A stretch of 64,000 bases of DNA from AAA044-D11 sp009705075 (GTDB lineage Bacteria; Actinomycetota; Actinomycetes; Nanopelagicales; Nanopelagicaceae). The notes beneath the pieces are model-generated. The model saw only the letters and a list, made by a program, of their open reading frames with translations, was not told the origin of the DNA and ran no database searches. The stretch covers positions 744,001 through 808,000 of the forward strand of contig OZ254179.1 in NCBI GenBank assembly GCA_965268675.1, written 5' to 3'. A program made the translations under genes and the position numbers. Of this stretch, positions 34,520 through 43,740 are shown piece after piece. Numbering within the stretch: the first letter of the stretch is position 1; each line of letters starts with the position of its first letter.

Positions 34520-35175
34520 TTGTTACCTCTCACTGTGAAGGAATCACCAATCGCTTGGAGTTCTTTAGCATTCGCTTTGAAATATTTCGTTGGTGCTCGC
34601 ACTAATAGGATGTAAATTCTGGTTCTATCATCAGATACCAGGGCAGTCTGGTCTACAGTTTCAGAGATACCAGTCCGATCCGAAAAGGTAAAAATCGATC
34701 GCACACCGCGGGCTATTTTCTCAACTCTCTCGTAGTCGTCGAGTAGAACAAAATCTGCATTTGCTTTTGTAGGATCTTCCAACCAAGTTGTAATTGGCAG
34801 AATAATATTCCGAAGGTCGTTGTAAGAAATTGAATTCATGTCATCGTAGTTAAGATCCCGAACTCTGATGTAAACCACAGCGCCTTCTGGCGCATCAAGA
34901 CTAAAAACTCCGAGAGGTTTAGTCTTTGATGAAGTTGTATACGCTTCCTGCCAAACCACATTGGCCAAACGTTCTGCTGCGCCATCCGCGCTGGATTTTG
35001 ACTCCGCTTTTGTTAATTGAGCGGTTGTGATTTTATTCCAACCATTAGGAATAGCTGCATATACGCCACTCTCTTTGTCAGTGGCATATATTTGTGATTG
35101 CGTACAACTCGTTAAGCCGATAACGGATATGAGCAGAAAAATTCCAACCCCACATCGCCTTACCGTATTCCGCAT
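34516..35175 (-). CDS. Predicted lipoprotein
   Basis: 219 residues beginning with a positively charged n-region, a hydrophobic stretch and the lipobox LTSC (Cys at 24), so it should be a membrane-anchored lipoprotein. The rest is a soluble domain of mixed alpha/beta character (VYAAIPNGWNKIT, PEGAVVYIRVRDL) without a family I can name. It overlaps the FtsH-like protease gene by 4 bp (ATGA), and the two are likely coexpressed. A link with the protease, for example as an extracytoplasmic partner, is speculation. Confidence 0.75.
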   Translation of the reverse strand: MRNTVRRCGVGIFLLISVIGLTSCTQSQIYATDKESGVYAAIPNGWNKITTAQLTKAESKSSADGAAERLANVVWQEAYTTSSKTKPLGVFSLDAPEGAVVYIRVRDLNYDDMNSISYNDLRNIILPITTWLEDPTKANADFVLLDDYERVEKIARGVRSIFTFSDRTGISETVDQTALVSDDRTRIYILLVRAPTKYFKANAKELQAIGDSFTVRGNK

Positions 35176-35192
35176 AAAGCAATTATTCCCGC

Positions 35193-36944
35193 TTATTTCT
35201 TTTCCGCAACATAATCAACACCAGCCTCTTTACGTTGAGGCGCAGTGATTGGAGTTGGAGCGCCAGTTAGTGGATCCCCACCACTCGCAGTCTTTGGAAA
35301 GGCGATTACTTCACGAATAGATTCCGCTCCGGCTAGAAGGGCGCATAGACGGTCCAGGCCTAATGCGATGCCTCCATGTGGTGGGGGTCCATAATTGAAA
35401 GCTTCCAGTAAAAATCCAAATTTACTCTCGGCTTCTTCTTTGGAAAGTCCAATTGTTTCAAATACTCGAGCTTGCATTTTGCGGTCGTGGATACGAATAG
35501 ATCCACCACCAATTTCATTACCATTCAGAACTATGTCATAGGCATATGCCAAAGCGTTTGCGGGATCCTTATCAAAAGTATCAGCGAACTCTGGCTTTGG
35601 TCCCGTGAATGGATGGTGAACTGCTGTCCAACCACTATTTGCATCGGAGCTGTCTATCTGTTCGAACATTGGCGCATCTACTATCCATAAGAAATTCCAG
35701 GCTTTTTCATCAATCAAATTGCAGCGCTTACCAATTTCTAATCGAACCGCACCGAGAAGATTTAGGGAGGAGATTCGGTCTCCTGCAGCAAAGAAGATTG
35801 CATCGCCAGATTTTGCCCCCACGTGTTCAACTATTCCGCTGGCTTCTTTCTCGGAGAGATTCTTAGCAACCGGTCCGCCGAGAGTTCCATCAGCAGCAAC
35901 TAAAATATATGCAAGACCCTTGGCGCCACGAGCTTTAGCCCACTCCTGCCAAGCATCTAACTCGCGCCTTGGCGAATCAGCGCCACCAGGCATTACAACT
36001 GCTCCTACGTATGCTGATTGGAAAACTCTAAACGTTGTATCTGCAAAAAAATCAGTGCAATCAACGAGTTCATTTGCGAAGCGCAGATCTGGCTTATCAG
36101 AACCGTAGCGACGCATCGCTTCCCAATATGTCATACGTGGAATAGGAAGCGGTATTTCAAAATCAACTACCTTCTTGAATACCCGCCCCAAAATCTTCTC
36201 TGCCACATTTAAAATATCTTCTTGATCAACAAAAGACATTTCGATATCCAGTTGCGTGAACTCTGGCTGTCTATCTGCACGAAAATCTTCATCTCGGAAA
36301 CATCGAGCGATTTGGTAATAGCGTTCCATCCCGGCAACCATAAGAAGCTGCTTAAATAACTGTGGCGATTGTGGAAGTGCATACCAACTTCCTGGTTGCA
36401 GCCTTACCGGCACAAGAAAATCTCGAGCTCCCTCCGGTGTTGAACGAGTCAAATATGGGGTTTCAATCTCGAGGAAATCTTCGTCATCCATAACTGTTCG
36501 AATAACTGATGTGACTTTTGATCGCAAGCGCAGGTTCTTGGATGGGCCCTCGCGACGTAAATCCAAGTAACGATACTTCAATCGGACTTCTTCGCTAATC
36601 GTGCTTAGGTCTCCACTGTCGACAGGGAATGGAAGTGCTGCAGCTTCACTTAAAACTTGAAGGTCTTCACATACAACTTCAATTTCTCCGGTTGGAATAT
36701 TCGAATTCTCATTTCCCGTTGGACGGATTCGAACCTCACCTGAAATTTGAACACACCACTCTGCTCGCAACGCGCCTGCGAGGGCTTCATCGTTAATAAC
36801 AACTTGGGCGGCCCCTGAAGCATCACGCAGATCAATAAAAGCAACCCCACCGTGGTCACGTCGCCTTGCAACCCAACCAGCAAGTGTGACTTTTGATCCG
36901 ACATCGCTTTTACGCAATGAACCTGCAGTATGAGTTCTAATCAT
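35193..36944 (-). CDS. aspS: Aspartyl-tRNA synthetase
   Basis: Class II synthetase of 583 residues with N-terminal OB-fold anticodon-binding domain, motif 2 (FRDEDFRADRQPEFTQLDIEMSF), a GAD insertion domain (about 280-400) and motif 3 (GIALGLDRLCALL). Full bacterial length. Whether it also makes Asp-tRNA-Asn cannot be decided here. ATG at 36944. Confidence 0.97.
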   Translation of the reverse strand: MIRTHTAGSLRKSDVGSKVTLAGWVARRRDHGGVAFIDLRDASGAAQVVINDEALAGALRAEWCVQISGEVRIRPTGNENSNIPTGEIEVVCEDLQVLSEAAALPFPVDSGDLSTISEEVRLKYRYLDLRREGPSKNLRLRSKVTSVIRTVMDDEDFLEIETPYLTRSTPEGARDFLVPVRLQPGSWYALPQSPQLFKQLLMVAGMERYYQIARCFRDEDFRADRQPEFTQLDIEMSFVDQEDILNVAEKILGRVFKKVVDFEIPLPIPRMTYWEAMRRYGSDKPDLRFANELVDCTDFFADTTFRVFQSAYVGAVVMPGGADSPRRELDAWQEWAKARGAKGLAYILVAADGTLGGPVAKNLSEKEASGIVEHVGAKSGDAIFFAAGDRISSLNLLGAVRLEIGKRCNLIDEKAWNFLWIVDAPMFEQIDSSDANSGWTAVHHPFTGPKPEFADTFDKDPANALAYAYDIVLNGNEIGGGSIRIHDRKMQARVFETIGLSKEEAESKFGFLLEAFNYGPPPHGGIALGLDRLCALLAGAESIREVIAFPKTASGGDPLTGAPTPITAPQRKEAGVDYVAEKK

Positions 36945-36965
36945 TTAAATAAACCTCGATATTTT

Positions 36966-38225
36966 TCAGTTAGCGTTGAATTCGTCAGATAAGGCGGTAA
37001 TTCTAACTTCTTTTATCTCCCCTGTTTTCATATCTTTAAGCGAGAGATTGCCGGATTTAATTTCATCCGCTCCGATAACAGCGCTGAATTTGGCTCCACT
37101 CTTATCGGCAGATTTCATAGCCCCCTTTAGCGCCCGATCGCCGTAGGCCATATCGCAAGAGATTCCCTGATTGCGCAACGAATTTAGTAAATTCGATACA
37201 AAGGATTTTTCGCCAGAAGTTAGCGCCACTAAAAAGAGATCCAAATCAGATCTATTGATCGCTGAGTCGAAGATGCCCTCTGCTTCGCAAGCCAACAGAA
37301 TTCGATCCACTCCCAGTCCAAATCCAATTCCAGACAATTCATTTCCGCCAAGCTCGGCCATTAACCCGTCATAGCGACCACCGCCACCAATTCCAGATTG
37401 GGCTCCGAGTTTCTCGCTAACAAATTCAAAGGCCGTGCCGGTGTAGTAGTCAAGGCCACGAACCATTCGCGGGTTTATTGTGAAGGCAATTTTCGCCTCG
37501 GTTAACAAATCTTTAACTCGTTCAAAATTTGCGCTGCTCTCTTCTGAAAGATAATCCAACAGAAGTGGTGCGCCAGCCATGGCTTCTTGAATTTCTGACC
37601 GCTTATCATCGAATAATCGCAATGGATTTAAGGCAGCACGTGCTGATGTTGCTTCATCTAGTTTCAGTTTTGAAATATAAGCAACCAAATCCTTGCGATG
37701 ACTTGCTCGACTCTTGGTATCTCCGAGCGAAGTTATCTCCAAGCGATATTCCTTTAATCCCAATTCTTTAAAGGCGCGATCAGCGATCGCAATTACCTCA
37801 AAATCAATCTCGGGATCATCAAGCCCGATAGCCTCAATTCCTACCTGATAGAACTGGCGATATCTGCCTGCTTGCGGCCGTTCGGCACGGAAATAAGCAC
37901 CCGAGTACCAAACTTTTATCGGAAGCGTCAATTTATCTAAGTTATGTTCGATGACACTTCGCATAACGCCCGCTGTTCCTTCCGGGCGCAACGTTATAGA
38001 ACGACCACCACGATCTTCAAAGGTATACATCTCCTTTGAAACTACATCAGTTGATTCCCCAACACCTCTTCTAAAAAGTTCAGTGTCTTCAAAAACCGGG
38101 AGCTCCATTAATTGGTATCCCGCGATTTTCGCGGAATCAATTAAAGTTTCGCGAACAAATTCAAAGTATTGCGATCGAGGTGGGAAGTATTCACTCACAC
38201 CTTTTGGGGCTTGTAGCTCTCGCAT
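36966..38225 (-). CDS. hisS: Histidyl-tRNA synthetase
   Basis: Class II synthetase with motif 1, motif 2 (TLRPEGTAGVMR), the HisA motif (RGLDYYTGTAFEF), motif 3 (GIGFGLGVDRILL) and a C-terminal anticodon domain. ATG at 38225 shares the A of the upstream hydrolase stop (TGATG) with a G-rich ribosome binding site; a GTG at 38228 is the alternative. About 419 residues. The MBL hydrolase-hisS pair follows relA-group genes as in Mycobacterium. Confidence 0.97.
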   Translation of the reverse strand: MRELQAPKGVSEYFPPRSQYFEFVRETLIDSAKIAGYQLMELPVFEDTELFRRGVGESTDVVSKEMYTFEDRGGRSITLRPEGTAGVMRSVIEHNLDKLTLPIKVWYSGAYFRAERPQAGRYRQFYQVGIEAIGLDDPEIDFEVIAIADRAFKELGLKEYRLEITSLGDTKSRASHRKDLVAYISKLKLDEATSARAALNPLRLFDDKRSEIQEAMAGAPLLLDYLSEESSANFERVKDLLTEAKIAFTINPRMVRGLDYYTGTAFEFVSEKLGAQSGIGGGGRYDGLMAELGGNELSGIGFGLGVDRILLACEAEGIFDSAINRSDLDLFLVALTSGEKSFVSNLLNSLRNQGISCDMAYGDRALKGAMKSADKSGAKFSAVIGADEIKSGNLSLKDMKTGEIKEVRITALSDEFNAN

Positions 38226-38962
38226 CACTCCCCCCGTCTTGGTTTCGATAGCAAGAAATCTTCCTGCAGATAAGGATTACTCGAACGCTCTCGGCCAATT
38301 GTAGTTTGTGATCCATGCCCAGGCAGGACTATTAATTCATCTTTTAGTGGCAAAATTTTGGAAATAAGAGATGTACGCATCGCGTTCGCTGAACCTGTAG
38401 GCAAATCCGTCCTTCCGATAGCCCCTGCAAAAAGCACATCTCCGGAAATCAAAAATTCATCATTCACTGTGAAAATCGCAGACCCAGCCGTATGTCCGGG
38501 TGCATGTCCAACAACAATATCGAATCCCGCAAGTTGAATAGATTCTCGGTCAGATAGTTCGCGTACAACCTCAGGTTCTTCAAATTTGGTAACTCCAAGC
38601 TCCGCCATTATCTGTTGACTCTCACCGCCAACATTTAATGCGCGATACGGATCAGCCAATAACTTTCGATCTGCTGAATGAATCAGGGTGGGTACGCCAT
38701 ATTCGTTGGCAAATGGAAGGACGGTGAAGGTATGGTCGAGATGCCCGTGAGTTACCAACGTGGCTATCGGTTTCAAATTATGTTTATTTAAAACGTTCTT
38801 AATAGCTGAAAGCAAGTTGGGGTTAGCCATTCCAGGATCCACGATGAAGCATTCTGAATTCTTCGTGGGCGCAAAGATCCAACAATTCGTCGCAAAGTAA
38901 GGAGCCGCAATCACCTCAAGAATCAAAGCCTCACCCCCTTCAGAACTCGCAAAATCCCGCAT
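38225..38962 (-). CDS. Glyoxalase II-like metallo-beta-lactamase fold hydrolase
   Basis: MBL-fold enzyme with the canonical metal motif THGHLDH, the third-ligand GHAPGHT and Asp-containing GDVLFAGAIGRTDLP, and the C-terminal GH of LPGHGSQT. Glyoxalase II-like members hydrolyse thioesters; the actual substrate is not determinable. The frame extends to a TTG at 38977; the ATG at 38962 is used as start, giving about 245 residues, and a still shorter form is possible. Divergent from the DUF349 gene across ~140 bp. Overlaps hisS. Confidence 0.85.
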   Translation of the reverse strand: MRDFASSEGGEALILEVIAAPYFATNCWIFAPTKNSECFIVDPGMANPNLLSAIKNVLNKHNLKPIATLVTHGHLDHTFTVLPFANEYGVPTLIHSADRKLLADPYRALNVGGESQQIMAELGVTKFEEPEVVRELSDRESIQLAGFDIVVGHAPGHTAGSAIFTVNDEFLISGDVLFAGAIGRTDLPTGSANAMRTSLISKILPLKDELIVLPGHGSQTTIGRERSSNPYLQEDFLLSKPRRGE

Positions 38963-39102
38963 GGCGCACTTTCGCAAATGACCACTTTTGCCTTAGCAAC
39001 GGTTAAGGGTATCTTTAGCCCACACACAGCACTAATCAGTTAAGTCATAACGAATGGTTTGCAACCCCGTGAACCTAACGCGCAACGAGAGCGAGTATTA
39101 AA

Positions 39103-40437
39103 ATGATGGATATCAACCCAACCGAAGTAGCCCAAGCCGTAACAACTGGCGATTCAAATCTAAGCGCTGCATCTGCACTAATCGGTGACCCATCTAAATT
39201 CGGTCGCGTTGGCGAAGATGGAACGGTTTATGTAATTACCCCAGCTGGTGAAAAAGCAGTTGGCTCCTACCCTGGTAAGAGTCCAGAAGAAGCGCTTGCA
39301 TATTTCGTCCGTAAGTTCGAAGCTGTTGCATCAGAGGTTGCACTACTAGCAGCTCGCATCAAGAGCGGAGCAATGGTTCCATCCGACGCTGCCGAAGCTG
39401 TAGTAAAACTTCGCGAAACCGTCGCAAATCTAAATGGTGTTGGAGACTTAGCCACCCTAGCCGCATCAGTCGATCAAATTCCAAATTTAATTGAAGATCA
39501 CCGCGCTGCCTATCAAGAGCGCAAAGATGTTGAAGCCGCTGTTCGTGAAGCCAAGCGAGCCGCCGCTTTGATCGTTAAAGAGAAGTTAGTGGTAGAAGCA
39601 GAATCGCTTGCGCTCTCCGAAAGTTGGAAGACAACTAGTGAGCGACTCAAGGTTCTTCTTGATGAATGGAAGGCCGCTCCTCGCCTTGATAAGACAACAG
39701 ATACTGAGCTTTGGAAACGCTTCTCGGCCTCACGCAACAAATTTGATAAGCGTCGCCGAACCCATTTTGCAGCTCTTGAATCAGTGCAACATGAAGTTGC
39801 CGCAAAAAAGGAAGAAATTGTTAAACAGGCCGAAGCTCTAGCGACCTCAAAAGAATGGCTACCCACCGCCCGTAAATTTAAAGAGCTAATGGACGCCTGG
39901 AAAGCTTCAGGTCGCGGAAAGCAGAGCGTTGATGCAAAACTCTGGGCTCGCTTTAAAGCGGCGCAAGATCAATTCTTCGCTGCGAAGAACTCTGATTTAG
40001 ATAAGCGCCAAGTAACTATGGAAGCAAATCTTGCAAAACGTGAAGAGCTAATCGTTAAGTTCGAGGAACTACTTCCAATAAGTGACTTACAGAGCGCAAA
40101 GAAGAACTTCCGGGCGCTGATGGAACAATGGCAGAAGATTGGCATGACTGAACGGAGCAAGCGGGCAGCATTAGATACTCGCCTCTCTCGAGTCGAAGAT
40201 GAAATTCACACACTCACCGAAGAACAGAATCGCCGGACTGATCCGACAGCTATTGCCAGAGCAAATGATGTTGTCCAGGGTCTGGTAGACGCGATTGCTG
40301 GTTACGAGGCACAAGCTGTTAAAGCTGAAGCTGCTGGAAATGCCGCAAAAGCGAAAACTGCGCGCGAGGCCGCAGAGGCTCGAAAGGCATGGCTGGCTGA
40401 AGCTCAAAAAGGCTTAGCTGATTTCAAAAGCAATTAG
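39103..40437 (+). CDS. DUF349 repeat protein
   Basis: 444-residue, highly charged, mostly helical protein with three DUF349 repeats (about 180-225, 255-300 and 330-370), each of the pattern W...K.L.D.W.....D..LW.RF...... Members occur next to relA in actinobacteria and have unknown roles. Two adjacent ATGs (39103, 39106) could start it; no good ribosome binding site. It converges on relA with a 3-bp gap. The ~140 bp upstream shows no clear promoter boxes. Confidence 0.85.
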   Translation: MMDINPTEVAQAVTTGDSNLSAASALIGDPSKFGRVGEDGTVYVITPAGEKAVGSYPGKSPEEALAYFVRKFEAVASEVALLAARIKSGAMVPSDAAEAVVKLRETVANLNGVGDLATLAASVDQIPNLIEDHRAAYQERKDVEAAVREAKRAAALIVKEKLVVEAESLALSESWKTTSERLKVLLDEWKAAPRLDKTTDTELWKRFSASRNKFDKRRRTHFAALESVQHEVAAKKEEIVKQAEALATSKEWLPTARKFKELMDAWKASGRGKQSVDAKLWARFKAAQDQFFAAKNSDLDKRQVTMEANLAKREELIVKFEELLPISDLQSAKKNFRALMEQWQKIGMTERSKRAALDTRLSRVEDEIHTLTEEQNRRTDPTAIARANDVVQGLVDAIAGYEAQAVKAEAAGNAAKAKTAREAAEARKAWLAEAQKGLADFKSN

Positions 40438-40440
40438 TTT

Positions 40441-42612
40441 TTAGTTATTGGTAACGCGGTAAACGTCGTAGACGCCTTCGATAGATCTCACGCTGGCTAA
40501 TACCGCATCAAGATGTGAGGCATCTGCCATTTCGAAGGTGAACCTCGAAATTGCTGTCCGATCCTTACTTGTGCTAACTGATGCATTCAAAATATTTACA
40601 TGCTGATCAGAAAGTGTTCGAGTTACATCTGAAAGCAACCGCGCTCTATCTAACGCTTCCACTTGAATATTTACCAAGAACGAAGATTTCGCAGAGTTAT
40701 TCCATTTGACCGAAACCATTCGATCTCCTTGATGTTCACGCAAATCCGTCACATTTATGCAATCACTGCGATGTACTGATACGCCACTTCCCCTAGTTAT
40801 AAACCCAGTTATCTCATCGCCTGGCACTGGAGTGCAGCATCGCGCTAATTTCACCAAGACATCGCCAGCACCTTCTACATCAACGCCCGAGGAGTTACGT
40901 CTTACATGCTCGAAGGAGTGAACGAGGTTGGTATGACTTTCAACTTCGGTGTCTGGCTCATGTAAATCGGTATTTGCGACCAACTTCTCAATTATAAATT
41001 GTGCGCTGATATGCCCATTTCCAACCGCGGCATACATACTTTCGATATCTGGATAATGCAGGTCGTGCGATAATTCTAAAAATGCTTGACCTGCAAATAT
41101 CTTCTGCAATGGCAGACCAACCTTGCGCATCTGACGAGCAATTGATTCTCGTCCTGCTTCAATCGCCTCTTCTTTGCGCTCTTTCGAGAACCACGCTTTT
41201 ATCTTCGAGCGAGCTCTTGGGGAGGAAACAAAATTCAGCCAATCTCTACTAGGCGCCGCGTTCGGACTCTTATTAGTTACAACTTCTACAACGTCACCGT
41301 TAGCAAGAATTGATTCAAGGGGAACCAACTTTCCATTCACCTTCGCACCTACACATCTATCGCCAACTTGGGTATGAACTGAATATGCAAAATCAACTGG
41401 TGTAGATCCAGATGGAAGAGCTACAACGCTCCCCTTCGGCGTGAAGACAAAGACTTCTGGTGTTCTCAAGTCATAACGGAGAGTGTCGAGAAATTCACCG
41501 ACATCCTCGGTTTCTTGTTGCCACTCATGCAATTGTTTAAGCCAAATCATCTCAGGCTTCTGCGTTGCGCCTTCACCTACGGTGGCAAGCTTGTACTTCC
41601 AATGGGCTGCGATTCCATATTCAGCACGCGCATGCATATCGAACGTTCGGATTTGGATTTCAACTGCTTTGCCGTTGGGGCCAATTACTGTCGTGTGAAG
41701 TGATTGGTAGAGATTAAATTTTGGCATCGCTATGTAATCTTTGAATCTTCCGGGTATCGGACTCCATCTTGCGTGGATTGCACCTAAAACCGCGTAGCAA
41801 TCACGAACGCTCTCAACCAAGACCCTAATTCCTACGAGGTCATAAATTTCATTGAAATCTCGACCCCGAATAACCATTTTCTGATACACACTATATAGAT
41901 GCTTCTGACGCCCCAAAACTTTAGCCGTGATTCCATCGGCATTTAAATCTGCCGCAACCAACTTCAGTACTTCTGACGTCATTGCCTCGCGAGCAGGATT
42001 TCGCTCCAACACGAGTCTTTCAATCTCATCATAGATTTTGGGTTCTAAAGTTTTAAAAGACAAATCTTCTAGCTCCCACTTAATCGCACTCATGCCTAGA
42101 CGATTGGCAAGTGGTGCATAAATATCTAGCGTTTCACGCGCTTTGCGTTGCGCAGATTCAACTTCTACGAATTGCCAAGTTCGGGCGTTATGTAAGCGAT
42201 CCGCAAGCTTTATAACGAGCACTCGGATATCACGCGACATCGCAATGACCATTTTGCGAAGCGTTTCAGCCTCAGCAGTTGGGCCGTAATTTAATTTATC
42301 TAATTTAGTCACGCCATCTACGAGCCCAGCAACTTCTTTTCCAAAATCCTTTTTAAGGGCCTCTAACGAATACTTAGTGTCCTCAACTGTGTCATGCAGC
42401 AAGGCCGCGATAATCGTCTCTAAATCAAGTCCGATCTCAGCAAGAATTTCTGAAACTGCGAGTGGATGGGTTATATATGGCTCGCCAGATTTTCGAAGTT
42501 GACCTTCATGCGCGGTGGCTGCAACGCCATAAGCACGCTCTAACTCTTCTAAGGAGGCGCCCGGGTGATGCGACTTTAGCGATTTAGCTAAGACATCTAG
42601 AACCGGATTCAT
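40441..42612 (-). CDS. relA: Bifunctional (p)ppGpp synthetase / hydrolase
   Basis: Stringent-response enzyme that makes and degrades (p)ppGpp. The 723-residue protein has an N-terminal HD hydrolase domain (HDTVED intact), a synthetase domain with the RXKD-type motif GRFKDYIA (characteristic of bifunctional Rel proteins), a TGS domain (VFVFTPKGSVVALP), a cysteine-containing helical/zinc-finger region (ARCCTPVPGD) and a C-terminal ACT domain. So it is a full-length actinobacterial Rel. ATG at 42612, 47 bp after secF. Often called rel or relA. Confidence 0.96.
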   Translation of the reverse strand: MNPVLDVLAKSLKSHHPGASLEELERAYGVAATAHEGQLRKSGEPYITHPLAVSEILAEIGLDLETIIAALLHDTVEDTKYSLEALKKDFGKEVAGLVDGVTKLDKLNYGPTAEAETLRKMVIAMSRDIRVLVIKLADRLHNARTWQFVEVESAQRKARETLDIYAPLANRLGMSAIKWELEDLSFKTLEPKIYDEIERLVLERNPAREAMTSEVLKLVAADLNADGITAKVLGRQKHLYSVYQKMVIRGRDFNEIYDLVGIRVLVESVRDCYAVLGAIHARWSPIPGRFKDYIAMPKFNLYQSLHTTVIGPNGKAVEIQIRTFDMHARAEYGIAAHWKYKLATVGEGATQKPEMIWLKQLHEWQQETEDVGEFLDTLRYDLRTPEVFVFTPKGSVVALPSGSTPVDFAYSVHTQVGDRCVGAKVNGKLVPLESILANGDVVEVVTNKSPNAAPSRDWLNFVSSPRARSKIKAWFSKERKEEAIEAGRESIARQMRKVGLPLQKIFAGQAFLELSHDLHYPDIESMYAAVGNGHISAQFIIEKLVANTDLHEPDTEVESHTNLVHSFEHVRRNSSGVDVEGAGDVLVKLARCCTPVPGDEITGFITRGSGVSVHRSDCINVTDLREHQGDRMVSVKWNNSAKSSFLVNIQVEALDRARLLSDVTRTLSDQHVNILNASVSTSKDRTAISRFTFEMADASHLDAVLASVRSIEGVYDVYRVTNN

Positions 42613-42659
42613 GGTTCTATCTTAACTAATCTAAAGTGCGAAGGAAGTTTTTTTAGACC

Positions 42660-43736
42660 TTACCGATGCTTTCGCTTTGGTTGATTGCGAGGTCCGCGAG
42701 CCCAAGTAGTTTTAGTCGAAGATCCAACCGCCGAGCCCTCTGCATTCAGTGAACTCTTCGCTTCTGAAGTAACAGCCCCAGGTGAATGCTGCGCAACACG
42801 CTTAGCCAGTGCACGCATTGCTGGTTCACGTTCACGCAATTGCGCAAGCAGTGGAGTTGCGATAAAGATTGAAGAGTAAGTTCCAGTTGCAAGTCCAACG
42901 AAGAGCGCCAAAGATAGATCCTTAAGGGTTCCTGCTCCTAGAAGGCCAGCTCCAACAAAGAGAATGGACGAAACCGGAAGAAGGGCAATTAATGAGGTGT
43001 TGAAAGAGCGAACCAGAGTCTGATTAACAGCTAAATTCGCTGCCGCCGAATAGGTAATTTTTCCAGTGCTAGTAATTGATTTCGTATTCTCGCGCACCTT
43101 ATCGAAGACCACTACCGTGTCATAAAGTGAGTACCCCAGAATTGTTAAGAATCCAATCACGGTTGCAGGCGTAACGTCGAAACCAACTAATGCATAAATT
43201 CCCACAGTAATGAATACGTCATGAACAGTTGCGATAATTGCGGCTATCGCCATCTTCGATTCAAAAGCAACGGTTAAAAAGAGCATTACGACAAGGATGA
43301 AACCAACTAGACCATATAGCGCTTTCTTTGTGATTTCCTTACCCCACGAAGGGCCAATAATTTGGGTATCGATATCTTCGACATTTACGCCGAATGTTTG
43401 AGCCAGTGATGCTTTCACAGATTCAAAAGAATCGAGGGCGCCAGTCTGAATTCGAAGGCGATCATTACCAACTTGTTGAACTACCGTTTCGCCAGTTACC
43501 CCCGCTTTAGCGATAGCAGCGCGGCCATCTTCTACGGTTGCTCCCACTTTGCTAATTGAGAACTCTGATCCGCCTTTGAATTCTATGCCGAGGTGCAATC
43601 CTTGAGTTCCAAGAACGAGAGCAGAGATAATAATTACCAGGCCAGAGAGCGCATACCAACGGCGACGCTTACCAATAAAATCAATTGAAGTTTCGCCGCG
43701 ATAAAGCCGGCCACCGATACCTTTAAGTGAGCTCAT
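42660..43736 (-). CDS. secF: Protein-export membrane protein SecF
   Basis: Works with SecD to drive proton-powered late steps of Sec-dependent export. Six transmembrane segments are expected; visible are the N-terminal anchor, the large extracellular loop (residues ~50-140), and conserved membrane-segment motifs such as DVFITVGIYALVGFDVTPATVIGFLTILGYSLYDTVVVFDKVREN (in parts). 358 residues. Follows secD by 4 bp. A basic C-terminal tail ends in KRKHR. Confidence 0.96.
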   Translation of the reverse strand: MSSLKGIGGRLYRGETSIDFIGKRRRWYALSGLVIIISALVLGTQGLHLGIEFKGGSEFSISKVGATVEDGRAAIAKAGVTGETVVQQVGNDRLRIQTGALDSFESVKASLAQTFGVNVEDIDTQIIGPSWGKEITKKALYGLVGFILVVMLFLTVAFESKMAIAAIIATVHDVFITVGIYALVGFDVTPATVIGFLTILGYSLYDTVVVFDKVRENTKSITSTGKITYSAAANLAVNQTLVRSFNTSLIALLPVSSILFVGAGLLGAGTLKDLSLALFVGLATGTYSSIFIATPLLAQLREREPAMRALAKRVAQHSPGAVTSEAKSSLNAEGSAVGSSTKTTWARGPRNQPKRKHR

Positions 43737-43740
43737 GAGA

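Noticed and set aside
42613..42659. Rho-independent terminator between secF and relA
   Set aside because: There is an A-run on the transcribed sense but no stem followed by a U-tract in the direction of transcription.
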